From assembly GCA_017746715.1 (NCBI GenBank), contig JAGHZQ010000024.1:1-64000 (forward strand): a stretch of DNA of 64,000 nt. The letters run 5' to 3'. Positions 42,442-51,014 of the stretch are shown here, one piece after another (positions within the stretch are counted from its first letter, which is position 1; each line of letters begins with the position of its first letter). Position numbers and translations under genes: made by a program. Below the pieces are notes generated by a model. It ran no database searches. It saw only the letters and a list, made by a program, of their open reading frames with translations, and was not told the origin of the DNA. The DNA comes from Cyanobacteria bacterium SBLK. Lineage in GTDB: Bacteria; Cyanobacteriota; Cyanobacteriia; Cyanobacteriales; Spirulinaceae.

Positions 42442-43137
42442 TTATCGCCGCAAGAGTAAATCGCTGCCGTGGGTATCGGTACCGCAGGTATTTAATAAAC
42501 CATAGCGATCGCTCAATTCTTTGACCTGTTGGGTTTGTTTGGGGGAAGGCTGCCACGGATTGACGTGACGATAGGCATAATAGGTCTCAACCCCATCGAT
42601 CCCCGCATCAGCGGCGGCGGGGATCAATTGAGTGGCAGGACGGCGATATCGTTCCGGATGTGCCAATACCGCCAATCCTCCCCCTTGATGAATGGCCTCA
42701 ATGACGCGATCGGCTTGCGCGGCTTCCCCTTTCGGAGCAAATCCATCTAAATAGGAGGCTAACGCAGGACAATCGGGATCGAAAGCATAACCGAGGATAT
42801 GAACTTCAGTTTTGAGTAAAAGTGAGGTGATTTCAACGCCACTCCACAATTGGGGAAGACCTTCCGCTTGTCCCATTTCGGCCAAACACCAGCGGGCCAC
42901 TCGATAGCCGTTAACGGTATGGTGATCGGTGATTGCCAAACCTTTGAGACCAATGGCAACCGCTTGTTCGATAACTTCCTTCGGGTGCAATTGCCCGTCA
43001 GAACAAAAGGTGTGCATGTGGAAGTTATAGTGACGGGGACAGCTATCCGGCTGAATTTTTTCCCAAACTGCTTTGAGCGATCGTTCGTCTTGGGGGGTTT
43101 GCTCGATTAATTTCGAGGCGATTTGGGTGGCCATCAT
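42442..43137 (-). CDS. PHP-domain phosphoesterase
   Basis: A 231-residue PHP (polymerase and histidinol phosphatase) domain protein. Metal ligands are visible as F-H-M-H-T-F-C-S-D-G, I-T-D-H-H-T-V, V-L-A-H-P-E-R and C-G-T-D-T-H-G. The ATG pair at 43137 and 43134 fits better than an upstream TTG at 43158. Its substrate is unknown; relatives hydrolyse 3',5'-nucleotide bisphosphates or other phosphoesters. The C-terminus is family-like, so the gene appears intact despite the damaged neighbour. Confidence 0.9.
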   Translation of the reverse strand: MMATQIASKLIEQTPQDERSLKAVWEKIQPDSCPRHYNFHMHTFCSDGQLHPKEVIEQAVAIGLKGLAITDHHTVNGYRVARWCLAEMGQAEGLPQLWSGVEITSLLLKTEVHILGYAFDPDCPALASYLDGFAPKGEAAQADRVIEAIHQGGGLAVLAHPERYRRPATQLIPAAADAGIDGVETYYAYRHVNPWQPSPKQTQQVKELSDRYGLLNTCGTDTHGSDLLLRR

Positions 43138-43245
43138 GGATTTTAGAAAATTCTCCAAACGATCCAGAAAAAGTCGCTTTTGTCAAAAAATCTATAAATT
43201 TCTTAACGTTATTGAGTTTAACAAAATTAGTAAATTGAGGAGGTG

Positions 43246-43273
43246 TTGCAGTGCACCTCTCTCATTCTATAAT
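43246..43273 (+). promoter_or_regulatory. Promoter with overlapping palindrome upstream of resB
   Basis: TTGCAG (43246-43251) and TATAAT (43268-43273) with a 16-base spacer form a near-consensus promoter. GAGGTG and CACCTC flank the -35 box as a 6-bp inverted repeat with an 8-base loop and may be an operator. Confidence 0.55.
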
Positions 43274-43464
43274 TCCCGAATTCTTAAATCAAAGCGAACT
43301 GGGGTCGGCGATCGCGCCCATGTATGATTAAAGCTGATTATTATAATGCAAAAGTCTCATAAATTGTCCCTTTTTGCAACTTTAACGACATCGAAGTGGG
43401 AAAACGGTCAATTACCGTGAGTCTTTGCAGTTTTTTGAGATCCCTTGGAAGTCGGTCAACAACC

Positions 43465-45249
43465 ATGATGCAAAACCGTATTTTTCGTTTTCTCGGTTCG
43501 ATTCAATTTGCCGTGCCTTTACTCGGGGCGATCGCCATTATCTTGATTGGGGCGACGTTTTACGAGTCGCAGGTGGGTTCTGCAACGGTACAGCAGGAAA
43601 TCTATAAAAGTCCGTGGTTTGGGGCATTAATGTTTCTGCTGGCGTTGAATTTGGGCGTTTCTGCTCTCAGTCGCCATCCGTGGCGGGGAGCGCGTAAAAT
43701 TGGTTTTGCTCTCACCCATCTCGGTCTAATCGTCATTATTGCAGGTTCGGCGGCGGTGATTCATCTGGGAGTGGAGGGAATGTTACCCCTGCGAACGGAT
43801 CTAGGAGCGAATAATCAAATCCGAGTACAGGGGGATTTACTAGAAGTTGCCGATGCGAGTGGCGATATCCAACAGGCGGGAATTTTTGTGAAGCCCGATG
43901 GCTCGATTTCGCCTCGCACTTTTGCCGGTCTTTCTCTGTTGGGTTATACGGACAATGCCGTACAAACCGTAAGTTTTGCTGAGGGAGGAATGGTAGAAAA
44001 TCCGGCGGTACGGTTGAGTTTGCACAGCGATCGTATGGAACAAACCCTAGAAAGATGGCTGGCGATCGCGCCTCTTCCCTACCGTAAAATTTCTCTGGGT
44101 CCGGCAGAATTAGAGATCCTTCAAGCTGAAAGTTCTGCGGAATTGGAGTCATTATTAAATACACCAGTAAAAGAAAACGAGAATCCTTTTGGAACGGTCA
44201 AAATTGTTGCTAATGGGGGAGAAATTTCTTTAGATGTGAAGTCTTATTTACAGCGAGAGGTCGGTATTGATGAAAATTTACGGGTTCGTTTAGCAGATTT
44301 TTTCCCTGATTTTAAATTAGATGGTAGAAAACAACCGATTAGCGTTTCCGATCGCTTGAATAATCCTGCTCTACAATTAGAAGTTAGCAGCGATCGCGGG
44401 GTCGAACAATGGTTTGTTTTCGGTCGGGATTTTCCCCCCGTGCGTTCTTTAGTTTCGGGGGAATCCTTATCGGGAATTAGTATCGATTATGCTTTACCCG
44501 CCCAACAGTCTGCGGATTATTTTCGCGTGATTTTAGATGAGGAAGGAAAAGTCTATTACGCCGCAAAATCTTCTCGAGGGTTTAAATCGGGAGAACTGGC
44601 GATCGGGCAAGCGATCGCTCCGGGTTGGGCGGATTTTCAAATTACGATAGAACAGTTAATTCCTAACGCCAAATTACAGCGAGAAATCCTCCCTCTTGAC
44701 GTGCCAAATAATGCAGGAACGCCAGCATTATTAGTTGAAACCCAGTCGGGACTCGAAACATGGTTACCTTGGGGTCAACCAACAGCTATCGACGATCTCA
44801 ACGGGGAAATATTTGCAGCATTCAGCCCCAAATTTGTGCAATTACCCTTCGCCGTTAAATTGGAAGATTTTATTGTCGATCGAAATGAAGGTTCGCAATC
44901 TGTCGCCATGTGGACGAGTAAAATTCGCATTGATGATGCAATTCAAGAGATTTCCGAACATCGCAAAGTTTGGATGAATCACCCCACTTGGTATCGCGGT
45001 TGGAAGATCGCCCAAGCATCGTGGAATCCAGGAGACTTAAAACAGTCTACCTTACAAGTCAAGCGAGAGCCAGCTTGGGTTACGGGACTAACTTGGAGCG
45101 GTTCTGGATTGGTTGTATCGGGGATTTTTATCATGTTTTACGGTCGCGGTTTGATTAAAAATTTGTATCCTGAAAAAGACAGCGATCCTACTTCAGACAA
45201 TGTAGAAGTTCCTGCTAGTTCTCTTGAGGATATTGTGACAAGTTCTTAG
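43465..45249 (+). CDS. ResB-like cytochrome c biogenesis protein
   Basis: From the ATG at 43465 the protein has 594 residues. A GTG at 43396 would add 23 unconserved residues. It begins with two transmembrane helices (about 12-30 and 49-65) and a third at about 74-95, followed by a long lumenal or periplasmic domain and a last helix near 545-565. The middle R-G-W-K-I-A-Q-A-S-W-N-P-G and the layout are those of ResB/Ccs1, which works with CcsA in attaching heme to c-type cytochromes. It is longer than the usual cyanobacterial Ccs1 (about 450), so it may be a second ResB branch. No ccsA or ccdA is adjacent. Confidence 0.8.
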   Translation: MMQNRIFRFLGSIQFAVPLLGAIAIILIGATFYESQVGSATVQQEIYKSPWFGALMFLLALNLGVSALSRHPWRGARKIGFALTHLGLIVIIAGSAAVIHLGVEGMLPLRTDLGANNQIRVQGDLLEVADASGDIQQAGIFVKPDGSISPRTFAGLSLLGYTDNAVQTVSFAEGGMVENPAVRLSLHSDRMEQTLERWLAIAPLPYRKISLGPAELEILQAESSAELESLLNTPVKENENPFGTVKIVANGGEISLDVKSYLQREVGIDENLRVRLADFFPDFKLDGRKQPISVSDRLNNPALQLEVSSDRGVEQWFVFGRDFPPVRSLVSGESLSGISIDYALPAQQSADYFRVILDEEGKVYYAAKSSRGFKSGELAIGQAIAPGWADFQITIEQLIPNAKLQREILPLDVPNNAGTPALLVETQSGLETWLPWGQPTAIDDLNGEIFAAFSPKFVQLPFAVKLEDFIVDRNEGSQSVAMWTSKIRIDDAIQEISEHRKVWMNHPTWYRGWKIAQASWNPGDLKQSTLQVKREPAWVTGLTWSGSGLVVSGIFIMFYGRGLIKNLYPEKDSDPTSDNVEVPASSLEDIVTSS

Positions 45250-45319
45250 GAAGCAATCGGGATATTGACAAAGTAAGAAGGAATCATTTTGAATTTTGAA
45301 TTGATAATTTTGAATTTCT

Positions 45320-46651
45320 TCATGATTCCTGTGCTAGATTTTCAAACTTGGTTAACTCCGGTAAAAATAGGAGTTTAACCGTGCCTGTCGGCCCGTTGCG
45401 ATGTTTAGCAATAATAACTTCTGCAATGTTGCGATCGGGAGAGTCTGGATTATAGTAAGAATCCCGATATAACATAATAACTAAATCCGCATCTTGCTCG
45501 ATAGAGCCACTTTCACGCAAGTCTGACAACATTGGCCTCTTGTTTGTACGAGATTCAACCGTTCGACTTAATTGAGATAGGGCAATAACGGGAGCGTTGA
45601 CTTCTCTCGCCAAACCTTTCAGCGATCGCGTAATTTTCGCCAATTCTTGCACCCGATTATCGCCTCCTCCTTCCATAAGTTGTAAATAATCAATTAAAAC
45701 CAAGCCAATTTTGCCCCCTTGTTCCGCTTGCAAGCGGCGAACTTCCGATCGCATTTGCATGACGCTTAAAGTGGCATTATCGTCAATAAAAATAGGCAAC
45801 TCTGCCAAGTTTCCAATTGCTAAAGCAACCGATTCCATTTCAGTTTGAGTAATGCGCCCCGATCGCAAGCGATTGCTTTCAATTTTTGCTTCAGAAGCTA
45901 ACAATCGCTGTACCAATTGTTCTTTAGACATTTCCAAACTAAATATTGCTACGGGAAGTTGATGTTGTCGGGCAATATTTGATGTTATGTTCAATCCCAA
46001 GGCAGTCTTCCCCATTGAGGGCCTGCCTGCTAATACAATTAAATCCGATCTTTGAAAACCACTGGTCATGGCATCGAGATCGTAAAAATTACAAGCCAAT
46101 CCGGGTAATGCTGTTTCTTGTTGTAGGTTTTCTAGCTCGTCAAACGTATAAATTAAAGTCTCTGAAATTGGGGTTAAACCTTGTTTGGGACGCTTTTGGG
46201 TTAATCCAAAAACTTTCTGTTCCGATCGATCTAAAACAACCTCTAATTCTAAACTCGTATCGTATCCCAATTCAGCAATTTCATGACTCGCGCCAATCAA
46301 TTGACGGCGCGTATATTTATCCATTACTAAGATAGCATAGCGATCGATATTGACTGCTGAAACCGTTCTTTCTACCAACTGTGCGAGTTTCCCCGTTCCC
46401 CCAATATCATCAAGTTTTCCTCGGTCTTGCAACCAACTCGTGACCGTCATTAAATCTGTCGGTTTTCCATCTCGATGCAGCGCCAATGCAGCCTCGTAAA
46501 TTTCCTGATGAATGCTGATATAAAATGCCTCGGGATCGATAACATCGGCAATCCGTCCCATTGCTTCGGGATCGAGCAAAATTCCACCTAAAATAGATTC
46601 TTCGGCTTCTACATTTTGAGGAGGTAAAGAATTTCCAGCAGGATCGAGCAT
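45320..46651 (-). CDS. dnaB: Replicative DNA helicase DnaB
   Basis: The 443-residue hexameric helicase opens the replication fork. The N-terminal domain is followed by the RecA-type motor with Walker A A-G-R-P-S-M-G-K-T-A-L, Walker B-like L-V-L-I-D-Y-L-Q-L and the C-terminal D-L-R-E-S-G-S-I-E-Q-D-A-D. Many cyanobacterial DnaB proteins carry an intein; none is present in this copy. Two 14-bp repeats lie just upstream. Confidence 0.97.
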   Translation of the reverse strand: MLDPAGNSLPPQNVEAEESILGGILLDPEAMGRIADVIDPEAFYISIHQEIYEAALALHRDGKPTDLMTVTSWLQDRGKLDDIGGTGKLAQLVERTVSAVNIDRYAILVMDKYTRRQLIGASHEIAELGYDTSLELEVVLDRSEQKVFGLTQKRPKQGLTPISETLIYTFDELENLQQETALPGLACNFYDLDAMTSGFQRSDLIVLAGRPSMGKTALGLNITSNIARQHQLPVAIFSLEMSKEQLVQRLLASEAKIESNRLRSGRITQTEMESVALAIGNLAELPIFIDDNATLSVMQMRSEVRRLQAEQGGKIGLVLIDYLQLMEGGGDNRVQELAKITRSLKGLAREVNAPVIALSQLSRTVESRTNKRPMLSDLRESGSIEQDADLVIMLYRDSYYNPDSPDRNIAEVIIAKHRNGPTGTVKLLFLPELTKFENLAQES

Positions 46652-46660
46652 CGCTTATTA

Positions 46661-46688
46661 ATGAACAATTATCAATGAACAATTATCA
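46661..46688. repeat. 2 x 14-bp tandem repeat upstream of dnaB
   Basis: ATGAACAATTATCA occurs twice in tandem (46661-46674 and 46675-46688), beginning 10 bases before the dnaB start on the minus strand. It places AT-rich, easily melted DNA over the leader. Confidence 0.8.
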
Positions 46689-46801
46689 ATGAGGAATTGG
46701 ATAATCGTTAATTATGAAAAAATTATACCGAGTGAAAAAAATTCATTCGTCTTTTGCGATCGCTAGGGTACAATAGTTCCTATTCTTAGATTATCAAAAA
46801 A

Positions 46802-47191
46802 ATGACACTCGATCTAATCTGTTTGTTAATTTTGGCACTCTGGTCAATTCCCCTCAACCATATCCCCGCAGTGGGTCGCCTCAAGGCTGCTGGAGCAGAA
46901 TGGGGCATGGGCAATCGCGAAACCCTGCCCGACGTAGCGCTTTGGGTGGGACGTGCCGATCGCGCCCAACAAAACCACCACGATAATTTAGCTGCCATCG
47001 CCGTTATTATTATCATCGCACATGTTACGGGAAAGCATGACGAGATTACCGCGATCGCCTCGGCGGCGATCGTTATTTTTCGCATTCTCCACAGCACAGT
47101 TTACATTGTAGGCATTCCCTTACTTCGCACTCTTGCCTATGCGGGTGCTTTAGCTGGAATGGGAATAATAGTCTGGCGACTTTTTATTTAA
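46802..47191 (+). CDS. MAPEG family membrane protein
   Basis: A 129-residue four-helix membrane protein of the MAPEG family (glutathione S-transferase- or eicosanoid-related). The signature R-A-D-R-A-Q-Q-N-H-H-D-N-L follows the first helix. Bacterial members conjugate or reduce lipid peroxides with glutathione; the substrate here is unknown. Its stop overlaps that of the convergent Uma2 gene by four bases. Confidence 0.88.
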   Translation: MTLDLICLLILALWSIPLNHIPAVGRLKAAGAEWGMGNRETLPDVALWVGRADRAQQNHHDNLAAIAVIIIIAHVTGKHDEITAIASAAIVIFRILHSTVYIVGIPLLRTLAYAGALAGMGIIVWRLFI

Positions 47192-47793
47192 CGAGGAAGC
47201 ACATCATTTAAACAGAATTTAAGATTGGGAAAACTAGGGGAGGAAATCTCCTCTCCCAAACGGAATTTTTGTTGAGAATAATCTGCTCCGACAAGTTGAC
47301 AAACCGTAAAAGTGGGTTGTTTGGGACGACCGATAAAAGCAATTCCTCCCAATCCTCGATAATCAACAATCCAATATTCAGGAATTCCTAAAAGCGAATA
47401 TTCTTCAACTTTTCTTGCATAGTCATTTTCCCAATTACTGCTCACGACTTCAACAACCAATTTAATCGAGCGTCCGAGGGTAATAACGGGCTCTTTTTCC
47501 CAAAGCGGTTCATGAGAAAGGTCAGTTTCATCTAAAACAATAACATCGGGACGACGGGCAGTTATTGCCTCAGCAAGAGGACGAATCAAACAAGTCCGAG
47601 GAATGAACCAAGGTTGTTTTTCGCTGGCAATAGCAATATTAATTTGAGCGGCAATTTTACCGCTCACTGTTTCGTGAGCTCCCGTTGGTTCTATATCGAT
47701 GAGTTCTCCATCTGCCAATTCATAACGAGGATTGTTCCCGTATTGAGCAAGGAAATCTTTAAAAGTTAAGAGTTTTGTAGCGATATAAGTCAT
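47188..47793 (-). CDS. Uma2 family endonuclease-like protein (b)
   Basis: The 201-residue Uma2 (DUF820) member has Y-E-L-A-D-G-E-L-I-D-I-E-P-T, A-R-R-P-D-V-I-V-L (active-site Asp) and L-V-V-E-V-V-S (Glu), then E-Y-W-I-V-D-Y. It has diverged widely from the copy at 36063. Function unknown; the family may repair or degrade DNA. Confidence 0.9.
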   Translation of the reverse strand: MTYIATKLLTFKDFLAQYGNNPRYELADGELIDIEPTGAHETVSGKIAAQINIAIASEKQPWFIPRTCLIRPLAEAITARRPDVIVLDETDLSHEPLWEKEPVITLGRSIKLVVEVVSSNWENDYARKVEEYSLLGIPEYWIVDYRGLGGIAFIGRPKQPTFTVCQLVGADYSQQKFRLGEEISSPSFPNLKFCLNDVLPR

Positions 47794-47818
47794 TTTGCGA
47801 AAAGATAAATGCTACTTT

Positions 47819-49402
47819 TTATGTTAGCGCGACTAACGCTTTGCGCAGAGTGCCTTTTGTTTCTCCCATTGGTGCATTAAGAGCTTCTTCTAAAGAAGCG
47901 CGTCCGAGGCGTTCCTCTAAAATCTTCAGGGTTTCCCGTCCGAAATCATTGGGATTTTGTTGCCATGCTTGCAAGCAAACTTCCCCAAAATAAGACCCTA
48001 ACGGCTCGGGATTCCACAGTAATTTTCGCGCCGTCCACGGCATGACGCTCATGGGATTGTAATCGGGCTTGAGAATCTCTTGTTTTAAGGCATAGCCTTC
48101 TAAATGCGTATGAGGCTGCAAACCGATAAAAAAGATTGCCGGCTCGACCTTATCGACGCCAAAAATATTTTCTAATTCTCGATGGTAAGCAATGGTTTGA
48201 CGAATGGTGTCGAAAGTTTCATCGATAACATTAAACGAGTAATTAATCGAAATAACATCATCGTATCCTGCGGCTTTCAAGTCCCGACAATTTTGCAAAA
48301 CCGTTCGTAAGTTATACCCCATTCGCATTTTTCGTACCAGTTCTTGGGAACCGCTCGTAATGCCAATTTCAAAGTAATTCATCCCGGTTTTGACCATGAG
48401 ATCGCACAGTTCCGGGGTTAAATTATCGGCGCGGATATAGGATGCCCAATGAATATCCTGCATTCCCGAATCGTGGATTTTTTGCAGGAGTTCGATCGCA
48501 TCGTCAATATATTTTTTCGCCGGGATAAATTGAGCGTCGGTAAACCAAAAATTGCGAATGCCGCGATCGTACAGTTGACGCATTTCTGCGACGACTTCAT
48601 CTGCGGGATTAATTCTCACCTGTTTTCCTTCTACAACTGTATAAATGCAGTAGCAGCAATTATGCGGGCAACCGCGCTTAGTCTGTACGCCAATATAGAA
48701 GTCATTTTCTTGTAAATAATAACCAAATTCCGGCCAAATCTTCTCGATATAATCGTAGTTGCAAGCGGTTTTTTCAATCGCCTCGGGGGTTTCGTGAATC
48801 ATGCGATCTCGGGGCTTGGTTTCTCCCACGATATAACAACGCTCTCCGCTAATATCTTCTCCTTTTAACAGGCGTTCGAGCAAGACTTCCCCTTCTCCCA
48901 CAGAAACAATAGTTCCTTGGGGCAAAGATTTCTCGATTTGTTCGTAAAAGACGCTGACCGCACCGCCGCCAACAACAGCTCGAACATCCGGACAATGGCG
49001 TTTTGCCCGTTGCAATCCTTGCCGAATCAAGCCAAAATTACGCCATAACTCCCCATAATACGCACTGGCAACCTTGAGACCTCCGAGAGCACCTCGCAAG
49101 CGCACGAAGGGATTTTTGGCATAGTAAAACTCGAAAGCCATTTGCAAAGGGTTGCCACCCCGTCCGCCGACAGGCGCGTAAATTTGGATATCTCGCCACG
49201 AAAACACTAATAATGTTGGCTGAAATTCGTCGATCGCGCGATCGAGCGCCCTCGCGAATTCCACTGGCGGGATCGTTCCCAAGTCAAAGATGCGCTGCTG
49301 AATTTCTGGAAATTGCTTTCCCATGCGATCGGCAAGGTAGACAACACCGATCGGGAAAATAGGATTGCAAGGGAGGCGAACGTAAAGAATTTTGGGAGAC
49401 AT
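47819..49402 (-). CDS. B12-binding-type radical SAM protein
   Basis: The 527-residue protein has a Rossmann-like N-terminal region (L-Y-V-R-L-P-C-N-P-I-F-P-I-G-V-V-Y-L-A, and V-V-G-G-G-A-V-S near 143-150) followed by a radical SAM core with the cluster motif C245-x3-C249-x2-C252 and A-S-Y-I-R-A-D. The B12-binding D-x-H-x-x-G motif is not evident, so cobalamin use is doubtful. Some cyanobacterial homologues are, as I recall, annotated as photosystem II high-light acclimation proteins, but I could not verify this. Target unknown. Confidence 0.82.
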   Translation of the reverse strand: MSPKILYVRLPCNPIFPIGVVYLADRMGKQFPEIQQRIFDLGTIPPVEFARALDRAIDEFQPTLLVFSWRDIQIYAPVGGRGGNPLQMAFEFYYAKNPFVRLRGALGGLKVASAYYGELWRNFGLIRQGLQRAKRHCPDVRAVVGGGAVSVFYEQIEKSLPQGTIVSVGEGEVLLERLLKGEDISGERCYIVGETKPRDRMIHETPEAIEKTACNYDYIEKIWPEFGYYLQENDFYIGVQTKRGCPHNCCYCIYTVVEGKQVRINPADEVVAEMRQLYDRGIRNFWFTDAQFIPAKKYIDDAIELLQKIHDSGMQDIHWASYIRADNLTPELCDLMVKTGMNYFEIGITSGSQELVRKMRMGYNLRTVLQNCRDLKAAGYDDVISINYSFNVIDETFDTIRQTIAYHRELENIFGVDKVEPAIFFIGLQPHTHLEGYALKQEILKPDYNPMSVMPWTARKLLWNPEPLGSYFGEVCLQAWQQNPNDFGRETLKILEERLGRASLEEALNAPMGETKGTLRKALVALT

Positions 49403-49913
49403 TGTTAAAAAAATGTTAAGAATTTGTAATAGAAGAGAATTTTATGGCCTTCATCCTCGATAATCAATCTACCGAACTGAGGAAAAAATTGCCGTATTGT
49501 TGGGTGTTTGCTCGGGGTGTTTGTGGGGTATGGCAATTTCGCTAAGAATTGTAAAATTTATTTACATAAGTTAACTTTAGCGTCTTTCCTTGCTCCTATC
49601 AACTTGACGAGGGAGGGAGGAGCCCAAAACCTTTGGGGATCGCAGAAAAGCCAGTTGAAGGAAGATGGGGATCCCAGAAGAAAAAAGCGGGATCGGCATG
49701 GGGATCGCGAAAAAACGCCAAAATCGGGTAAAATCTACTAATATAGCTGCAATTTTCCCGAAAACTTGCTATAGCCTCCGTATTTTTTTAGATTTTCTCT
49801 TCCACCTAGGGAGGGAAAAATAAGATTGGTAGTCGTGTTTACAGCAGTTGGGGATCGCGAAATGTTACTTTAAGAATGTAATAGCAAACACCCTATATCA
49901 CGCCTCAGTTACC
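49403..49913. other. 511-base gap before the DUF1830 gene
   Basis: No gene is recognised. The sequence GGGATC recurs at about 49637, 49670, 49690, 49700 and 49851, mostly as GGGATCG, within purine-rich sequence. A 22-codon extension of the DUF1830 frame reaches 49848 but lacks conservation. No terminator or repeat with a clear role is seen. Confidence 0.4.
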
Positions 49914-50333
49914 ATGTCTCAAATCCTCGATCCTATCCCCAATACAATTAGAACGTCAGTACTATGCTGCTACGTTAACGCGACCAATCAAATTCAAGTT
50001 GCTCGGATTACGAATATTAAAAATTGGTATTTTGAAAGAGTTGTTTTCCCCGGACAGCGTTTAGTCTTTGAGGCCGTACCCGAAGCGCTTCTCGAGATTC
50101 ACTCCGGAATGATGGCCAGTGCCATTCTTTCCGACACTATCCCCTGTCAGCGTCTTTGTATTAACAAGGAGATTAACAAAGAGAATCGCGAAGAGATTAA
50201 CAAGGAGAATAAAGGCCCTCGAGACTTGCCCGTTCTACATCAAGAAAATCGAGAAGTAGAAACTGTCACGCGGGAGTTCTCAGAGACCTTGCAGAAAAAA
50301 ACAGCCGGAAAACCGATCGCTGCAACTGTTTAA
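49914..50333 (+). CDS. DUF1830 protein with charged tail
   Basis: 139 residues. The DUF1830 domain (1-80) has L-C-C-Y-V-N-A-T-N-Q-I-Q-V-A-R-I-T-N and W-Y-F-E-R-V-V-F-P-G-Q-R-L-V-F-E-A. It is typical of cyanobacteria and of unknown function. The ATG at 49914 matches the family start. The C-terminal 60 residues are a charged, probably disordered tail with repeated E-I-N-K-E-N units. It is followed by the terminator at 50501. Confidence 0.85.
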   Translation: MSQILDPIPNTIRTSVLCCYVNATNQIQVARITNIKNWYFERVVFPGQRLVFEAVPEALLEIHSGMMASAILSDTIPCQRLCINKEINKENREEINKENKGPRDLPVLHQENREVETVTREFSETLQKKTAGKPIAATV

Positions 50334-50365
50334 ACTCGACACTCTTTCAATGTAAGAAATTTTTT

Positions 50366-50403
50366 CTACCAATTTTTCCTACCAATTTTTCCTACCAATT
50401 TTT
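50366..50403. repeat. 3 x 13-bp tandem repeat
   Basis: CTACCAATTTTTC repeats at 50366, 50379 and 50392 (the last unit ends one base short). It lies just beyond the DUF1830 stop. Confidence 0.8.
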
Positions 50404-50500
50404 GCGACAAGTCAATAAAATTTGAGGCAAAGCCAACTCAACCTACAAATTGAATTTTATTGTAGAAGTTGTCAATTTGGCAAAACCAACCAAAACAGAT

Positions 50501-50530
50501 CCTTCAACGAGAGTTCTCGTTGGAGGTTTT
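50501..50530 (+). terminator. Rho-independent terminator candidate
   Basis: CCTTCAACGAGA pairs with TCTCGTTGGAGG (11 of 12) around two bases, followed by TTTTG. It ends the DUF1830 transcript 168 bases after its stop and separates it from the 51-kb cluster. Confidence 0.65.
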
Positions 50531-50696
50531 GTCTTAGTTACAGAATTTAAAATTCGATCGGCAGAGATGGATAAAAAGGTTTCCTTTCCTCGCTCGACAT
50601 TGCTTTACAATTCTTTACAAAGAGAATAGATGCAAAATCGCGTTTAGTGTGGTTAGCTAGGGATGTAGCGACATTTAGCTTTAAATTGAGAGCCTA

Positions 50697-50816
50697 TTGC
50701 TTCGAAATGTCACCTACATTTCTATTGTTTTTGGATTAATTCTCTTGTTCTTATTTATTGGGGCGGTTATTTGTCAAGTTATCGAACGCAGACTTCAAGT
50801 TCCAAGCTCTCAATAA
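50697..50816 (+). CDS. Possible 39-residue single-span membrane protein
   Basis: Starting at TTG 50697, preceded by GAGAG at a good distance, 39 codons encode a short basic start, a hydrophobic helix at about 5-27 (V-T-Y-I-S-I-V-F-G-L-I-L-L) and a charged end E-R-R-L-Q-V. The size and shape resemble small subunits of thylakoid complexes or small stress membrane proteins, but no family is recognised. It is the only plausible gene in the 50334-51014 gap. Confidence 0.3.
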   Translation: MLRNVTYISIVFGLILLFLFIGAVICQVIERRLQVPSSQ

Positions 50817-51014
50817 ATTGAGGATTGAAAAAAGAGAATGTCTTACTTAGAGTGACTAAACAAGAAATAGACAAAAACCTCTCTTTCAATATCTGGTGGA
50901 TTTATTTGACATTAAATCAACTTTGAATTGAGTGTCGTTCATCTTCTCATTTTAATTTTGTTGTCCGGCAGAAAAGGCTGACATTAAAGCTGATATTTAG
51001 AAGCAAACAGCGTA

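Noticed and set aside
43158..43158. TTG at 43158 as start of the PHP gene
   Set aside because: The ATG pair at 43137 and 43134 gives the family-like length.
45320..46651. Possible intein in dnaB, common in cyanobacteria
   Set aside because: The gene is 443 codons, continuous across all helicase motifs, with no insert.
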